From an uncultured Spirochaetaceae bacterium (GTDB taxonomy: Bacteria > Spirochaetota > Spirochaetia > Treponematales > Treponemataceae), in the NCBI GenBank assembly GCA_902792795.1, contig CADBBB010000001.1, positions 1-64,000 on the forward strand: a stretch of DNA of 64,000 nucleotides. Direction: 5' to 3'. This document shows positions 8,157 through 17,200 of this stretch, one piece after another. Made by a program: the position numbers and the translations under genes. Position 1 is the first letter of the stretch. Each line of letters opens with the position of its first letter. The notes under the pieces were generated by a model. The model worked only from the letters and a program-made list of their open reading frames with translations. It ran no database searches and was not told the origin of the DNA.

Positions 8157-9263
8157 TTATTTCTTATCAGCAAAGAGATCCAAATAATCTTTAAAGGCAA
8201 AAACACGGTTGCGCTGCTGCTTCGTGATTTCGGTAAGGATGCCAGCCTTCTCAAAAATTGCTGTCAAATCTCCGGCTGCTTTTGGCGACAATCCTGTTAT
8301 GTTTTGTATATCCTTTACCGAGGCGACTGGTTTTTTGAACAATCCGAGAAGGAGCGTGTGGGCGGTGGCGGAGCGTTTTCCCATGCCAAGAATTTTTTCT
8401 TCCGCTTGGGCTTTTAACTGCATAATTTTTTGCAAAGTGGCCGTTCCTTCTTCCGCTGTTTCGGCAATGCCTACAAGGAAATATTTTACCCATTGGTTCA
8501 AATCGTTTTTTTCACGGGTCATAGTCAGCTTGTCATAATACAAAGACCGGTTTTTCTCAAAAAAAGCGGAAAGATATAAAAGCGGCTTTTCAAGGATGCC
8601 TGATGCGACTAGATAAAGCGTGATAAGCAACCGTCCGACTCTGCCGTTTCCGTCCAAGAACGGGTGAATCGTTTCAAACTGATAATGCGCTATTGCGATT
8701 TTTATAAGGTGGGGAACATTCAGCCCGTCATTGTTCAGGAATTTCTCAAAATCCGACATCAAATCACCGATTTTCTCCGCTGCTGGAGGAACAAAGACCG
8801 CGTCGGAAATGCTTGCGCCTCCAATCCAGTTTTGAGATGTCCTAAAGAGGCCTGGTGTTTTACGTTCTCCCCTGCCGCTTGCAAGAAGAATCTTATGAGC
8901 CTCTCGGATGAGTCTGCAAGACAAAGGAAGTGTTTTTAGCGCCTCTATGGAATTATTCATTGCCTTGACGTAGTTATTTACTTCCAGCCAGTCATCGCGC
9001 TTTTCCGGGGCAGAAGGCTCTTGGCTATCCAACGCCTCCTCAATGTTTGTGCGCGTTCCTTCTATTCGGCTTGAAATGACTGCTTCCTTATAAATATGCA
9101 TGATTATGAATGTGTCAATATCCGGCACGAATCGGGAAAACGAGTTCAATTCTCCCAGTTTGAGAGAGGCTTTTTCAAGAAGATGGTTTATGTATGCCGG
9201 AACAAAGTACTTATATTTATATCCAGATTCCCACGTTCCTGAATTGAAATTCTCTATTTTCAC
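8157..9263 (-). CDS. Fic-domain AMPylase with winged-helix C-terminus
   Basis: A 368-residue Fic protein. The complete active-site motif HPFLDGNGRVGR starts at His200, and an N-terminal inhibitory helix motif SSRIEGT lies about 100 residues earlier, as in intramolecularly inhibited (class II) Fic enzymes. The C-terminal 70 residues look like a winged helix (VKDIQNITGLSPKAAGDL). The start is GTG at 9263, because AAGGAGG lies 6 nt upstream; a longer frame to 9365 would cover the operator repeats. It sits between hsdM and hsdS, the position of 'M-linked' genes in Campylobacter hsd loci. It probably binds the repeats upstream of itself. Confidence 0.85.
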   Translation of the reverse strand: MKIENFNSGTWESGYKYKYFVPAYINHLLEKASLKLGELNSFSRFVPDIDTFIIMHIYKEAVISSRIEGTRTNIEEALDSQEPSAPEKRDDWLEVNNYVKAMNNSIEALKTLPLSCRLIREAHKILLASGRGERKTPGLFRTSQNWIGGASISDAVFVPPAAEKIGDLMSDFEKFLNNDGLNVPHLIKIAIAHYQFETIHPFLDGNGRVGRLLITLYLVASGILEKPLLYLSAFFEKNRSLYYDKLTMTREKNDLNQWVKYFLVGIAETAEEGTATLQKIMQLKAQAEEKILGMGKRSATAHTLLLGLFKKPVASVKDIQNITGLSPKAAGDLTAIFEKAGILTEITKQQRNRVFAFKDYLDLFADKK

Positions 9264-9305
9264 GGCAAGCCTCCTTTTTGTAGGTTTGTAAGTATAGAAT
9301 AACGC

Positions 9306-9383
9306 GTAAAGTAAAATAAGGCAAGTAGTTATTTTACTTTTATGGTGTAAAGTAAAATAAGGCATTTCGTTGTTTTACTTTAC
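9306..9383 (-). promoter_or_regulatory. Four-copy operator upstream of the Fic gene
   Basis: GTAAAGTAAAATAAGGCA occurs at 9306-9323 and again at 9347-9364. Reverse-oriented cores (TTTTACTTT) occur at 9332-9340 and 9373-9381. The alternating arrangement gives two dyads just upstream of the Fic start. A winged-helix protein such as the Fic C-terminus is the natural candidate ligand. Confidence 0.6.
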
Positions 9384-9430
9384 CACATCCTCACATGACT
9401 TTTCAACCCGTGACAATTTGTCACGGTCTC

Positions 9431-10960
9431 CTAAATCTTAAACCCAATCCCTGCAAGATTTTTCTTTATCTCTTCTTCGAGCTCGTGGCTCTTTGCGAAC
9501 ATTCCGCCAAGTTCGGTGGTCAGGCGGGTCATTTTATCGGCGAAGGGTTCGTCGTCTTCGGCTTTTTCTTCTATGCCAACGTAGCGGCCGGGGGTGAGGA
9601 TGTAATCCTGGGCGGCGATTTGTTTTGTGGTGGCAACTGCGCAAAAGCCTTTTACATCTTCGAGGGTGCCATTCTGGAAGGCGGTGAAGGTGTTTGCAAG
9701 GCGGGCGATGTCTTCTTCGGAAAAGTCGCGGTGCTTGCGGTCTACCATGTGGCCCATGTTGCGGGCATCTATGAAGAGGGTTTTGCCGGTCTGCTTTTTG
9801 CCGCGGGTGATGAACCAGAGGGTTACCGGAATTGTTACGCTGTAGAAAAGCTGGGTTGGCATAGCGACAATTCCTTCTATTAAATCTGCTTCGATTATTT
9901 TACGGCGGATTTCTCCTTCGCCGGAGGTCTGGGTGGAAAGGGCGCCGTTTGCAAGTACCAGGCCGATTTTTCCGTTTGGAGCCAGGTGGTAGATCATGTG
10001 TTCTATCCAGGCGTAGTTTGCGTTGCCTGCGGGAGGAAGTCCATAAGCCCAGCGAGGGTCGTTCTGCAATTTATCCTGTCCCCAGTTGCTTAAGTTGAAG
10101 GGCGGATTTGCCATGATGAAGTCGAACTTTTGTGTTGAATGAAGGTCGTTGAAAAAGGTGTCTTCGGGATGGTCGCCAAAGTTTGCGTCGATTCCGCGGA
10201 TTGCCATGTTCATCTTGGCCATTTTCCAGGTGTCGGCGTTGGCTTCCTGTCCGAAGACGGAGATGTTGCTTCTGTTTCCTGCGTGCTCCTGAATGAACTT
10301 TACTGACTGTACGAACATTCCGCCCGAACCGCAGCATGGGTCGTAAACGCGTTTTCCTTCTGAAGGCTTTAAGATATTTACGATTGTTTTTACTACGCTG
10401 GCTGGGGTGTAGAACTCGCCGCCTTTTACTCCTTCGTAGGATGCAAACTGCGCTATGCAGTATTCGTAGGTGCGGCCCAGCAGGTCTTTGCTTGCTTCGG
10501 TGTCGCTCATGTCCATGTTGGTGAATATGTCTACTACGTTACCAAGAACGCGTTTGTCCAGCTCGGGGTTGGCGTAGTTTTTTGGAAGGACTCCTTTGAG
10601 GCTTTTGTTGTCGGCTTCTATGGCAATCATGGCTTTGTCTAGGATTGTGCCGATTTCTGGCGTGTGGGCTGCCTTTGCAATTTCTGACCAGCGGGCCTGT
10701 GGAGGGACGAAGAAGATGTTGTCTGCTAAGTATGCGTCTTGCTCGTCTTCAAACCCGTCGCCTTCTGCAAGGAGTTCTGCGTATTTCTTTTCGAATGCGG
10801 TTGAGATGTATTTTAAGAAGATAAGTCCTGTAAAGATTTTGCGGTAATCTGCAGCGGGAATGTGTCCCCAAAGTTCGCAGGCTGCATCCCAAATCTGCTG
10901 TTCAAATCCGATTGTGGCTGAAGTTGATTTAGATGATTTTTTTGTCGATGTTTTTGCCAT
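9431..10960 (-). CDS. hsdM: Type I DNA adenine methyltransferase subunit M
   Basis: A 509-residue HsdM. An N-terminal bundle (IWDAACELWGHIPAADYRKIFTG) is followed by the methyltransferase domain with the SAM-binding DPCCGSGGMF motif and the catalytic NPPF motif (IMANPPFNLSNWG). It methylates adenine in the site chosen by HsdS, protecting host DNA. It is the first gene of the hsd transcript. A -10-like TATACT ends 6 nt before the ATG and no ribosome site is evident, so the mRNA may be leaderless. Base composition is host-like. Confidence 0.95.
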   Translation of the reverse strand: MAKTSTKKSSKSTSATIGFEQQIWDAACELWGHIPAADYRKIFTGLIFLKYISTAFEKKYAELLAEGDGFEDEQDAYLADNIFFVPPQARWSEIAKAAHTPEIGTILDKAMIAIEADNKSLKGVLPKNYANPELDKRVLGNVVDIFTNMDMSDTEASKDLLGRTYEYCIAQFASYEGVKGGEFYTPASVVKTIVNILKPSEGKRVYDPCCGSGGMFVQSVKFIQEHAGNRSNISVFGQEANADTWKMAKMNMAIRGIDANFGDHPEDTFFNDLHSTQKFDFIMANPPFNLSNWGQDKLQNDPRWAYGLPPAGNANYAWIEHMIYHLAPNGKIGLVLANGALSTQTSGEGEIRRKIIEADLIEGIVAMPTQLFYSVTIPVTLWFITRGKKQTGKTLFIDARNMGHMVDRKHRDFSEEDIARLANTFTAFQNGTLEDVKGFCAVATTKQIAAQDYILTPGRYVGIEEKAEDDEPFADKMTRLTTELGGMFAKSHELEEEIKKNLAGIGFKI

Positions 10961-10988
10961 GCCTTTAGTATAGCGCGGAATGCAGAAT

Positions 10989-11017
10989 AAAAAAAGAGCC
11001 GTCCGTAAAAAACGGAC
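10989..11017 (-). terminator. Intrinsic terminator after the DUF711 gene
   Basis: GTCCGT/ACGGAC (11001-11017) folds into a perfect stem. On the minus strand it is followed by GGCTC and a run of seven T (10995-10989). It ends the transcript of the DUF711 gene and its 68-nt structured 3' element. Confidence 0.8.
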
Positions 11018-11030
11018 GACCCATTATGCA

Positions 11031-11098
11031 GCGTCCAAAGGACGCGGTGGAACCGCTCGGAACAACGATTAAGGTCTTGCGAGCAATAATACGAGCGG
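11031..11098 (-). repeat. 68-nt two-hairpin repeat, copy 1
   Basis: In minus orientation CCGCTCG (11098-11092) pairs with CGAGCGG (11059-11053) around a 32-nt loop containing CAAGACCTTAA. A second hairpin GCGTCC-TTT-GGACGC follows (11045-11031). It begins right after the DUF711 stop codon and is followed by a terminator. Copies 2 and 3 are at 34287-34354 and 37075-37142, both exactly 68 nt. Confidence 0.7.
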
Positions 11099-12460
11099 CT
11101 AGTTCCTAAAACTATGAATCGGCGCGGGAATTCTTCCGCCGCGGTTAATGAAGTCGGCGCAAGAGAATTGGTTGACGTTGATTACCGGGCAGCCGCCAAG
11201 CAAGCCGCCAAACTCGACCCATTCGCCGGCCTTTTTGCCGGGAGCGGGAATAAGGCGGACTGCGGTTGTCTTGTTGTTGACCATGCCGATCGCCATTTCG
11301 TCGGCCATGATTCCACTGATTGTGGTGGCCGGAGTGTCGCCGGGAATCGCTATCATGTCAAGGCCGACCGAGCAAACGCAAGTCATGGCCTCCAATTTTT
11401 CCAGGCAAATCGAGCCTTGCTTTACGGCGTTTATCATGCCTTCGTCTTCGCTTACGGGAATGAAAGCGCCGCTAAGACCGCCGACGTTCGTGCTGGCCAT
11501 TACGCCGCCCTTCTTTACCATATCAGTTAGCATTGCCAAGGCCGCCGTGGTTCCAGGAGCGCCCGCGCCTTCCAAGCCGATTTCTTCCAAAATGCGCGCG
11601 ACGCTGTCGCCGACTTCCGGCGTGGGCGCGAGGCTAAGGTCAAGGATTCCGAACTTTGTTCCAAGACGCTTGGCGGCTTCCGTTCCGACAAGCTGGCCCA
11701 TGCGGGTAATTTTAAACGCCATCTTTTTAATGCCGTCGGCCAGCTCGTTGATGGGCTTGCCTTTGAACTCGCGGGCGGCGGCCAAGATAACGCCAGGGCC
11801 TGATACGCCGACATTGATTACCGTGTCGCCCTCTCCGGGGCCGTGGAAGGCGCCCGCCATAAAGGGATTGTCTTCCGGGGCGTTTGTAAAGACGACCAAT
11901 TTTGCGCAGCCGTTTACCGGGCAGTTTTTGGAAAGCTCGGCGGTCTTTTTGATTGTCTCGCCCATAAGCTTAACCGCGTCCATGTTGATGCCGCTTTTGG
12001 TCGTGCCGACGTTGACGCTGGAGCAAACGCATTCAGTTTCTGTGAGCGCTTGCGGAATTGAGTCTATCAAAATGCGGTCGGCGGACGTGATTCCTTTTTG
12101 AACCAGAGCGCTAAAGCCTCCGATAAAGTTAACGCCTAATTCCTTTCCGCACTTGTCCAAAGTTTTGCAGTAGTCAACGTAGTTGTCGGCCTTGCTGGCT
12201 CCGGCCACAAGCGCGATCGGAGTGACAGAAATTCTTTTGTTGATGATGGGAACTCCAAAGTCGCTTTCAATGTCGCGGCCAACTTTTACCAAGTCCTTGG
12301 CCTTTGACATGATTTTGTCGTAAATTTTTTGGCAGGCCTTTTTGGGGTCCTCGCTGGCGCAGTCCAAAAGCGAAATGCCCATCGTGATGCAGCGCACGTC
12401 AAGCTTTTGGCGCATGAACATGTTTACTGTTTCTTCAATTTCTACAGGCGTGAACAACAT
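11099..12460 (-). CDS. DUF711 (UPF0210, PFL-like fold) family protein
   Basis: A 453-residue protein of the DUF711/UPF0210 family, whose members adopt a pyruvate-formate-lyase-like barrel. Visible hallmarks are [13 protein letters not shown] near residue 22, [36 protein letters not shown] and the closing [13 protein letters not shown]. Length matches the family. The enzyme activity is not established. In many genomes an ACT-domain gene precedes it; none does here. The start is supported by GGAGG 8 nt upstream. The leader contains GC-rich hairpins (GCCGC-ATAA-GCGGC and CCGCGC/GCGCGG, 12486-12536). Confidence 0.85.
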   Translation of the reverse strand: MLFTPVEIEETVNMFMRQKLDVRCITMGISLLDCASEDPKKACQKIYDKIMSKAKDLVKVGRDIESDFGVPIINKRISVTPIALVAGASKADNYVDYCKTLDKCGKELGVNFIGGFSALVQKGITSADRILIDSIPQALTETECVCSSVNVGTTKSGINMDAVKLMGETIKKTAELSKNCPVNGCAKLVVFTNAPEDNPFMAGAFHGPGEGDTVINVGVSGPGVILAAAREFKGKPINELADGIKKMAFKITRMGQLVGTEAAKRLGTKFGILDLSLAPTPEVGDSVARILEEIGLEGAGAPGTTAALAMLTDMVKKGGVMASTNVGGLSGAFIPVSEDEGMINAVKQGSICLEKLEAMTCVCSVGLDMIAIPGDTPATTISGIMADEMAIGMVNNKTTAVRLIPAPGKKAGEWVEFGGLLGGCPVINVNQFSCADFINRGGRIPAPIHSFRN

Positions 12461-12574
12461 AGTATAAATCCTCCAACCGTTACGGCTGACCGCGCGAGCT
12501 TAGTCGCGAGCGCGGTTGTTGCCGCTTATGCGGCTAACTATCAATTTTAGGTTTGCGACAAGTTAATCTTGCCG

Positions 12575-12760
12575 CTAGTAATTTTCGTAATACTCGCGGC
12601 GCGCCGCGGCTTTTTGCGCGTTCCAGCGCGATGATTTTTCTTCAAGCATTTCCGCGTCCTCGCGGCCTTGGAAATTGTTCCATTGGCTGAACTGGCGCTT
12701 GTCCAAGGGCGCGGCCTTGTTCTTGTTTTTTTCTCGCAAGTCTTCTTGTCCGTTGGCCAT
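12575..12760 (-). CDS. Small charged protein coupled to the PrsW-like gene
   Basis: 61 residues, rich in Lys, Glu, Arg and Gln, with no membrane segment (ends RREYYENY). Its ATG shares one base with the TAA of the PrsW-like gene (TAATG overlap), the signature of translational coupling, which supports it as a real gene. I do not recognise a family. Its basic/acidic mix and the lysine-rich tail of its neighbour suggest a nucleic-acid or ribosome-associated environment; this is weak inference. Confidence 0.6.
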   Translation of the reverse strand: MANGQEDLREKNKNKAAPLDKRQFSQWNNFQGREDAEMLEEKSSRWNAQKAAARREYYENY

Positions 12761-13908
12761 TATTTTTTTCCTTTTGATTTTGTGGCGGGCTTTGCGCCCT
12801 TTTTGGTCTTGGAGGCGGTTGCCGCAGGCTTTTTGGCGGCTGTCGTTTTTGTCTTGTTTGCGCTTTTTGTCGCGCCAGTCTTGGGCTTGGCAGCTTTTGC
12901 CGCTGTTTTGGCGGAACTCTTGGACGCGGACTTTGCCGCAGATTTTTTGCTTGCGCTAGGAGCGGCGCGCTTTGCGGTCTTGGATTCAGCTTTCTTCGCA
13001 GAGGCCTTGCCAGCCTTCGCGGCCGTTTTCTTTGCCGGCGCTTTCTTCGCGCTCTTGTCCGCCTTTAGTTCGGTCTTTGCCTCGCGCTCAATCTGTTCAA
13101 AGTCAACCGCGTCTTCGTCCACGACATCCACTTCCTCAACAACGGTTTCTTCCGGCACCGTCTTTTTTACAGGAATTATTATCGCGGGATTTTTTGGCAT
13201 CTCGATTGTTTTGTTTGGGTCAAGAATTTTCTTGGGCGCGGATTTGTTCGCCGCAAGTTCCTCTTGGGCGCGCAAAAAACACACGCGGCACTTTATCACG
13301 GCGCTCAAAATTACGATTACGCAAAAAAATCTGACAGGCGTGTTGAACGAAACAAAGTAGTCGTATAAGCCGTGGATTAGAACCGCGTTCAAAAGCGGCC
13401 ATACGTTCCACCCTAAATTTTTGCAATAATAAATGCTGAATCCGCCAAGGCCCGCGCAAAGGGTGTGGACCAAAACGGCAGTGAACATTCGCAAGTAAAT
13501 CAAGTTGAGCGTCACGCCGTGGCCAATGTTCTGGAAGTCCTGCAAAAAGTAAATCACCGACTCAAAGCAGCCAAAAACCATTCCCGCCAAAAGGGAATAG
13601 CAGAACCAATGCGAAACGCGCTCGCCCTTGGCTCCGACCACAAAAAGCGCCAGCGCCTTGAAACATTCCTCAACCAAACCCAAAAAGACAATCGAGTAAA
13701 GCAAAATTGAGAGGGCCTTGCTTTGGCCAAAGAGGCGCATTCCGGGAATCAAAAACTGCGCTATCGTTATCGGAACAAGCGCGAGCAAGCCGGCCAGCGA
13801 GGCCACAAGGCCTTTTGGCGCGGAAAATTCCGGAACCAAAATCGCGAACAATGCGAACATCGTCACAAATGGAACGAAACACAAAATTATCGGCGCGTAT
13901 ACATTCAT
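12760..13908 (-). CDS. PrsW-like intramembrane protease with histone-H1-like tail
   Basis: 382 residues. The first 210 are mostly membrane-spanning and contain PrsW-type motifs: EExxK at Glu80-Lys84, an FE pair around Glu116, His148 and HxxxD at His179-Asp183. PrsW proteases cleave membrane anti-sigma factors. After an acidic linker (about 255-275), residues 281-382 are an Ala/Lys/Ser/Thr-rich repeat resembling the tail of histone H1 or bacterial H1-like proteins, which would face the cytoplasm. The fusion is unusual. The promoter suggests a leaderless message. Confidence 0.7.
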   Translation of the reverse strand: MNVYAPIILCFVPFVTMFALFAILVPEFSAPKGLVASLAGLLALVPITIAQFLIPGMRLFGQSKALSILLYSIVFLGLVEECFKALALFVVGAKGERVSHWFCYSLLAGMVFGCFESVIYFLQDFQNIGHGVTLNLIYLRMFTAVLVHTLCAGLGGFSIYYCKNLGWNVWPLLNAVLIHGLYDYFVSFNTPVRFFCVIVILSAVIKCRVCFLRAQEELAANKSAPKKILDPNKTIEMPKNPAIIIPVKKTVPEETVVEEVDVVDEDAVDFEQIEREAKTELKADKSAKKAPAKKTAAKAGKASAKKAESKTAKRAAPSASKKSAAKSASKSSAKTAAKAAKPKTGATKSANKTKTTAAKKPAATASKTKKGAKPATKSKGKK

Positions 13909-13916
13909 AATGATAT

Positions 13917-13945
13917 AGAATACTTTAAATCGCGGCTTTTAACAA
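13917..13945 (-). promoter_or_regulatory. Promoter of the PrsW-like gene
   Basis: TTGTTA and TATTCT are 17 bp apart on the minus strand, and the ATG follows the -10 by only 8 nt. No ribosome site can fit in the resulting leader. The whole gap 13909-14231 holds this promoter, the promoter and operator of the next gene, and nothing else I can recognise between 13950 and 14095. Confidence 0.5.
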
Positions 13946-14097
13946 GTGGTTGACACAAAGCAACCTTATTATAGGTAAAACAAAACGCGGGCTCTATTGG
14001 CGGGCGGCCGGAACAAGCGCATTTTGTGAAAAAATCAAGCAACGCGGCAAAGGCAAAATTTTTGTCGATATTTTTGCCCCTTCCGCCGCTTCTCTAG

Positions 14098-14151
14098 TTG
14101 ACTAAAATTCGTTCTACCCTTATGCTAGGGGAATCAAGGCAACCGGTTGCC
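14098..14151 (+). promoter_or_regulatory. Promoter and LacI-type operator of the phosphorylase-like gene
   Basis: TTGACT (14098-14103) and TATGCT (14121-14126) are 17 bp apart. Just after the predicted start lies the perfect palindrome GGCAACCGGTTGCC (14138-14151). Palindromes centred on CCGG or CG with AAC/GTT arms are typical of LacI-family sugar regulators. Confidence 0.6.
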
Positions 14152-14152
14152 T

Positions 14153-14205
14153 AACTCGCGCTGAACGCGCGAGTTACGAGTTTTTAGCCGCTCTGCGTCT
14201 AAAAA
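14153..14205 (+). promoter_or_regulatory. Two stable hairpins in the phosphorylase-like leader
   Basis: AACTCGCGC/GCGCGAGTT (14153-14175) is a perfect 9-bp stem with a 5-nt loop. TTTTTAG/CTAAAAA (14181-14205) follows. They lie in the approximately 100-nt leader before the ribosome site GAGAGG. The role may be transcript stability or attenuation. Confidence 0.45.
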
Positions 14206-14231
14206 CATCGCATTATTTCGAGAGGTAATTT

Positions 14232-17200
14232 ATGCGTTTTGTTGAGGAATTTGCGGGAATGCAGGCCGGGCCGTCAGCCGGCTCAATCGAAGAATTTGCG
14301 GGACAGACTTGGTACAAAATCGCCAATGTCGATTCCATTCCGCCCTTCTTTATGACGATAACTAGTTCCAGCGACGCCTGGAATTTCATTTGGTCCAACG
14401 GCGCGTTGACCGCCGGCCGCAAAGACGCCAACCGCGCGATTTTTCCGTATTACACCGCCGACAAAATTTTGGACCTAAAGAACACAACGGGCAGCTTTAG
14501 CGCCGTTCAGGTTAAAGGCAAAGAAGGAACTTTGCTTTGGGAGCCTTTCGCGGACCAGGCGGAATTTAAGGTGGAACGAAACCTCTACAAAAATGCCAGC
14601 GGCTCCCATGTTATTTTTGAGGAAATAAACAAGGAGCTGAACCTTGTATGGCGGACAGAATGGACGTCGAGCGACAAGTACGGCTTGGTCCGCGCTTGTT
14701 CAATTAAAAACTGCGGAAAAGAAAAAGCCGACGCCTGCGTTCTTGACGGCGCGCAAAACATAATGCCGGCCTGCTCGCTGAGCGAAGTCCAGGCCACAAC
14801 TTCAAACTTGATCGACGCTTACAAAAAAACCGACCTCGACCCGTCCGGGCTCGCGCTCTTTTCAATGTCGTCAGTTTTGACCGACAAGGCCGAGCCAAGC
14901 GAGGCGCTTTACGCCAACGTCTCTTACTTTACAAAAGATTCGCAAGTTTACCTTGACCCGCAAAGCCCCGCGCTTTTTAGGCAGGGAAAAGCCTTGCGGC
15001 CTTGCGACGTCCTCAAGGGCGAGCGCGCGTCTTGCTTTATCCGCCAGGAACTTGCGCTTGGAGCGGGCGCGGAAGAAAAGTGGCTCCAAGTTTTTGACAC
15101 AAGATTGGAAGTTGGAGCGGCATGCGTCTTGGCAAAAGAGCTTGGCGACCGCTCCAAAATGGAAAAAGAAATTTTGGCCGACGTTGACAAAACGCGCTCC
15201 TTGTTGGAAGAATACGTGGCCGGAGCGGACGGCTTGCAGGACACCGGCGACAAGCTCGCTTCCATCCACCACGAAGCCAACGTAATGTTCAACATTATGC
15301 GCGGCGGAGTCTTTGTCCAAAACAACACGGTTCATTCCGACGACTTTGTCCGCTTTGTGGAAACCCGCAGCCGCGCCAAGGCCTCCGACGCAAAGGCGCT
15401 TGGCTTGCCTCCAACCGTCGACTATTTGGAATTGGGCAAGGCCGTCCGGCAAACGCGCGACGTTCAGCTTGAGCGCCTTTACTTGGAATACCTTCCGCTT
15501 TCGTTTTCGCGCAGGCACGGAGACCCAAGCCGTCCGTGGAACAAATTTTCAATCAACCTAAAGGACTCGCTGGGCCAGCCGATTTTGAACTACGAAGGCA
15601 ACTGGCGCGACATCTTCCAAAACTGGGAGGCGCTCGCGATGAGCTACCCGGTTTATCTTACCGGAATGATTTCCAAATTCCTAAACGCCACCAGCGCGGA
15701 CGGCTTTAACCCATACCGCATAACTAGAGCCGGCCTTGACTGGGAAATTCCCGAGCCAAACAATCCTTGGGCAAACATCGGCTATTGGAACGACCACCAA
15801 ATTATTTATTTGGCCAAGCTTTTGGAATTGCAGGACAAGTGCGACCCCAAAGTTTTGCCCGATCTTTTGAACAAGAAAATTTTCACCGCGGCCAACATTC
15901 CCTACCACATCAAGACTTACGCCGACATCGAAAAAAATCCGCGCGACACGATAACATTCATGCGCGACCTCAACGACAAAATTTTGGCGGAAGCCAAGAA
16001 ATACGGAAGCGACGCCAAGCTTTGCTCCAAGGACGGAAATCCCTACTTGGTCACGATGGCCGCAAAACTCTTGCAAATAATTTTGACAAAGCTGGCCAAC
16101 CTTGTTCCCTACGGCGGAATTTGGCTCAACACGCAGCGGCCGGAATGGAACGACGCCAACAACGCGCTCGCGGGCTACGGCCTCAGCGTCGTGACCTTGT
16201 GCTACTTGCGCAGAATGATGGTTTTTGCCCGCTCGCTTTTTGAACGCAGCGGCGCCGAAAGCTGGACCGTTCCTATGGCGCTAAAGTCTTTCTTTGACCA
16301 AATCTCGGACTTGTACAAGAACGCCGACCTTGAGGCCTTGCGCGCCCCGGCGGCCAAAAAGGATTTTGTAAAGAAGTGCGGCTTGGCCTTCCAAAACGAG
16401 CGCTTCGCCTTTTACGAAAAATGCTCGCGCCTTGAAGAGACGCTGGACATTTCAAAGGCTGAGATTTTGGCCGCATTTGACGCCTTTATCAAGGCCGCCG
16501 AAATTTTCATCAAGGCCAACAAGAGAAGCGACGGCCTCTACCATTCCTACAACACTTTGGCCATCGGCGCGGACGGAATGGAAATCGGCTATTTGGAAGA
16601 AATGCTCGAAGGCCAAGTGGCCGTCCTTTCAAGCGGCTTGCTTTCCGCCAAAGAATGCGCGGACTTGTGCGCGGCCTTGGAAAAGAGCGCGATGTACGAG
16701 GAGCGCCAAGGCTCTTACATGCTCTATCCGTCAAAGGAGCTCGCGCGCTTTGTAAAGAAGAACATTGTGGCCAAAGCGGACGCTCAAAAAATCCCTGTTC
16801 TAAAAGAGGAATTGGAGCGCGGATATACCGCCCCGGACGAAGGCTCGCTTGTCTACAACGACCCGCTTGACAAGAACGCGGTTCACTTTAACCCGGACTT
16901 CCGCAACGCCCAGGTGATGCTGGAGGCCGCCGCCCGCGTTTACCCCGATTTGCCGCAAGACCAAAAGGACGCGCTCGCCGCGCTCTACGAAAAAACTTTT
17001 GACCACAAAAAGTTCACCGGCCGCAGCGGAACATTCTACGCCTTTGAAGGAATCGGCTCGATTTACTGGCACATGGTGTCCAAGCTCTTGCTCGCCGCGC
17101 AGGAAAATTTCTTCGCGGCGGTCGCGACTGGCGATTCTTGCGCCAAGGAATTGGGCGAGCGCTACTACAAAATTCGCGCGGGATTGTCGTTCAATAAAAC

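Noticed and set aside
9393-9883. Plus-strand ORF opposite hsdM
   Set aside because: Mirror of the hsdM 3' end without features of its own.
11031-11098. tRNA-like fold at the 68-nt repeats
   Set aside because: No TTCGAA-type T-loop or acceptor pairing; only two hairpins.
12668-13360. Long plus-strand ORF opposite the PrsW-like gene
   Set aside because: It is the complement of the Ala/Lys-rich tail; low-complexity coding on one strand opens the other. No ribosome site or homology.
15681-16243. ORFs opposite or shifted within the phosphorylase-like gene
   Set aside because: High GC and codon bias leave stop-free shadows; the 1119-residue frame is continuous and has motifs.
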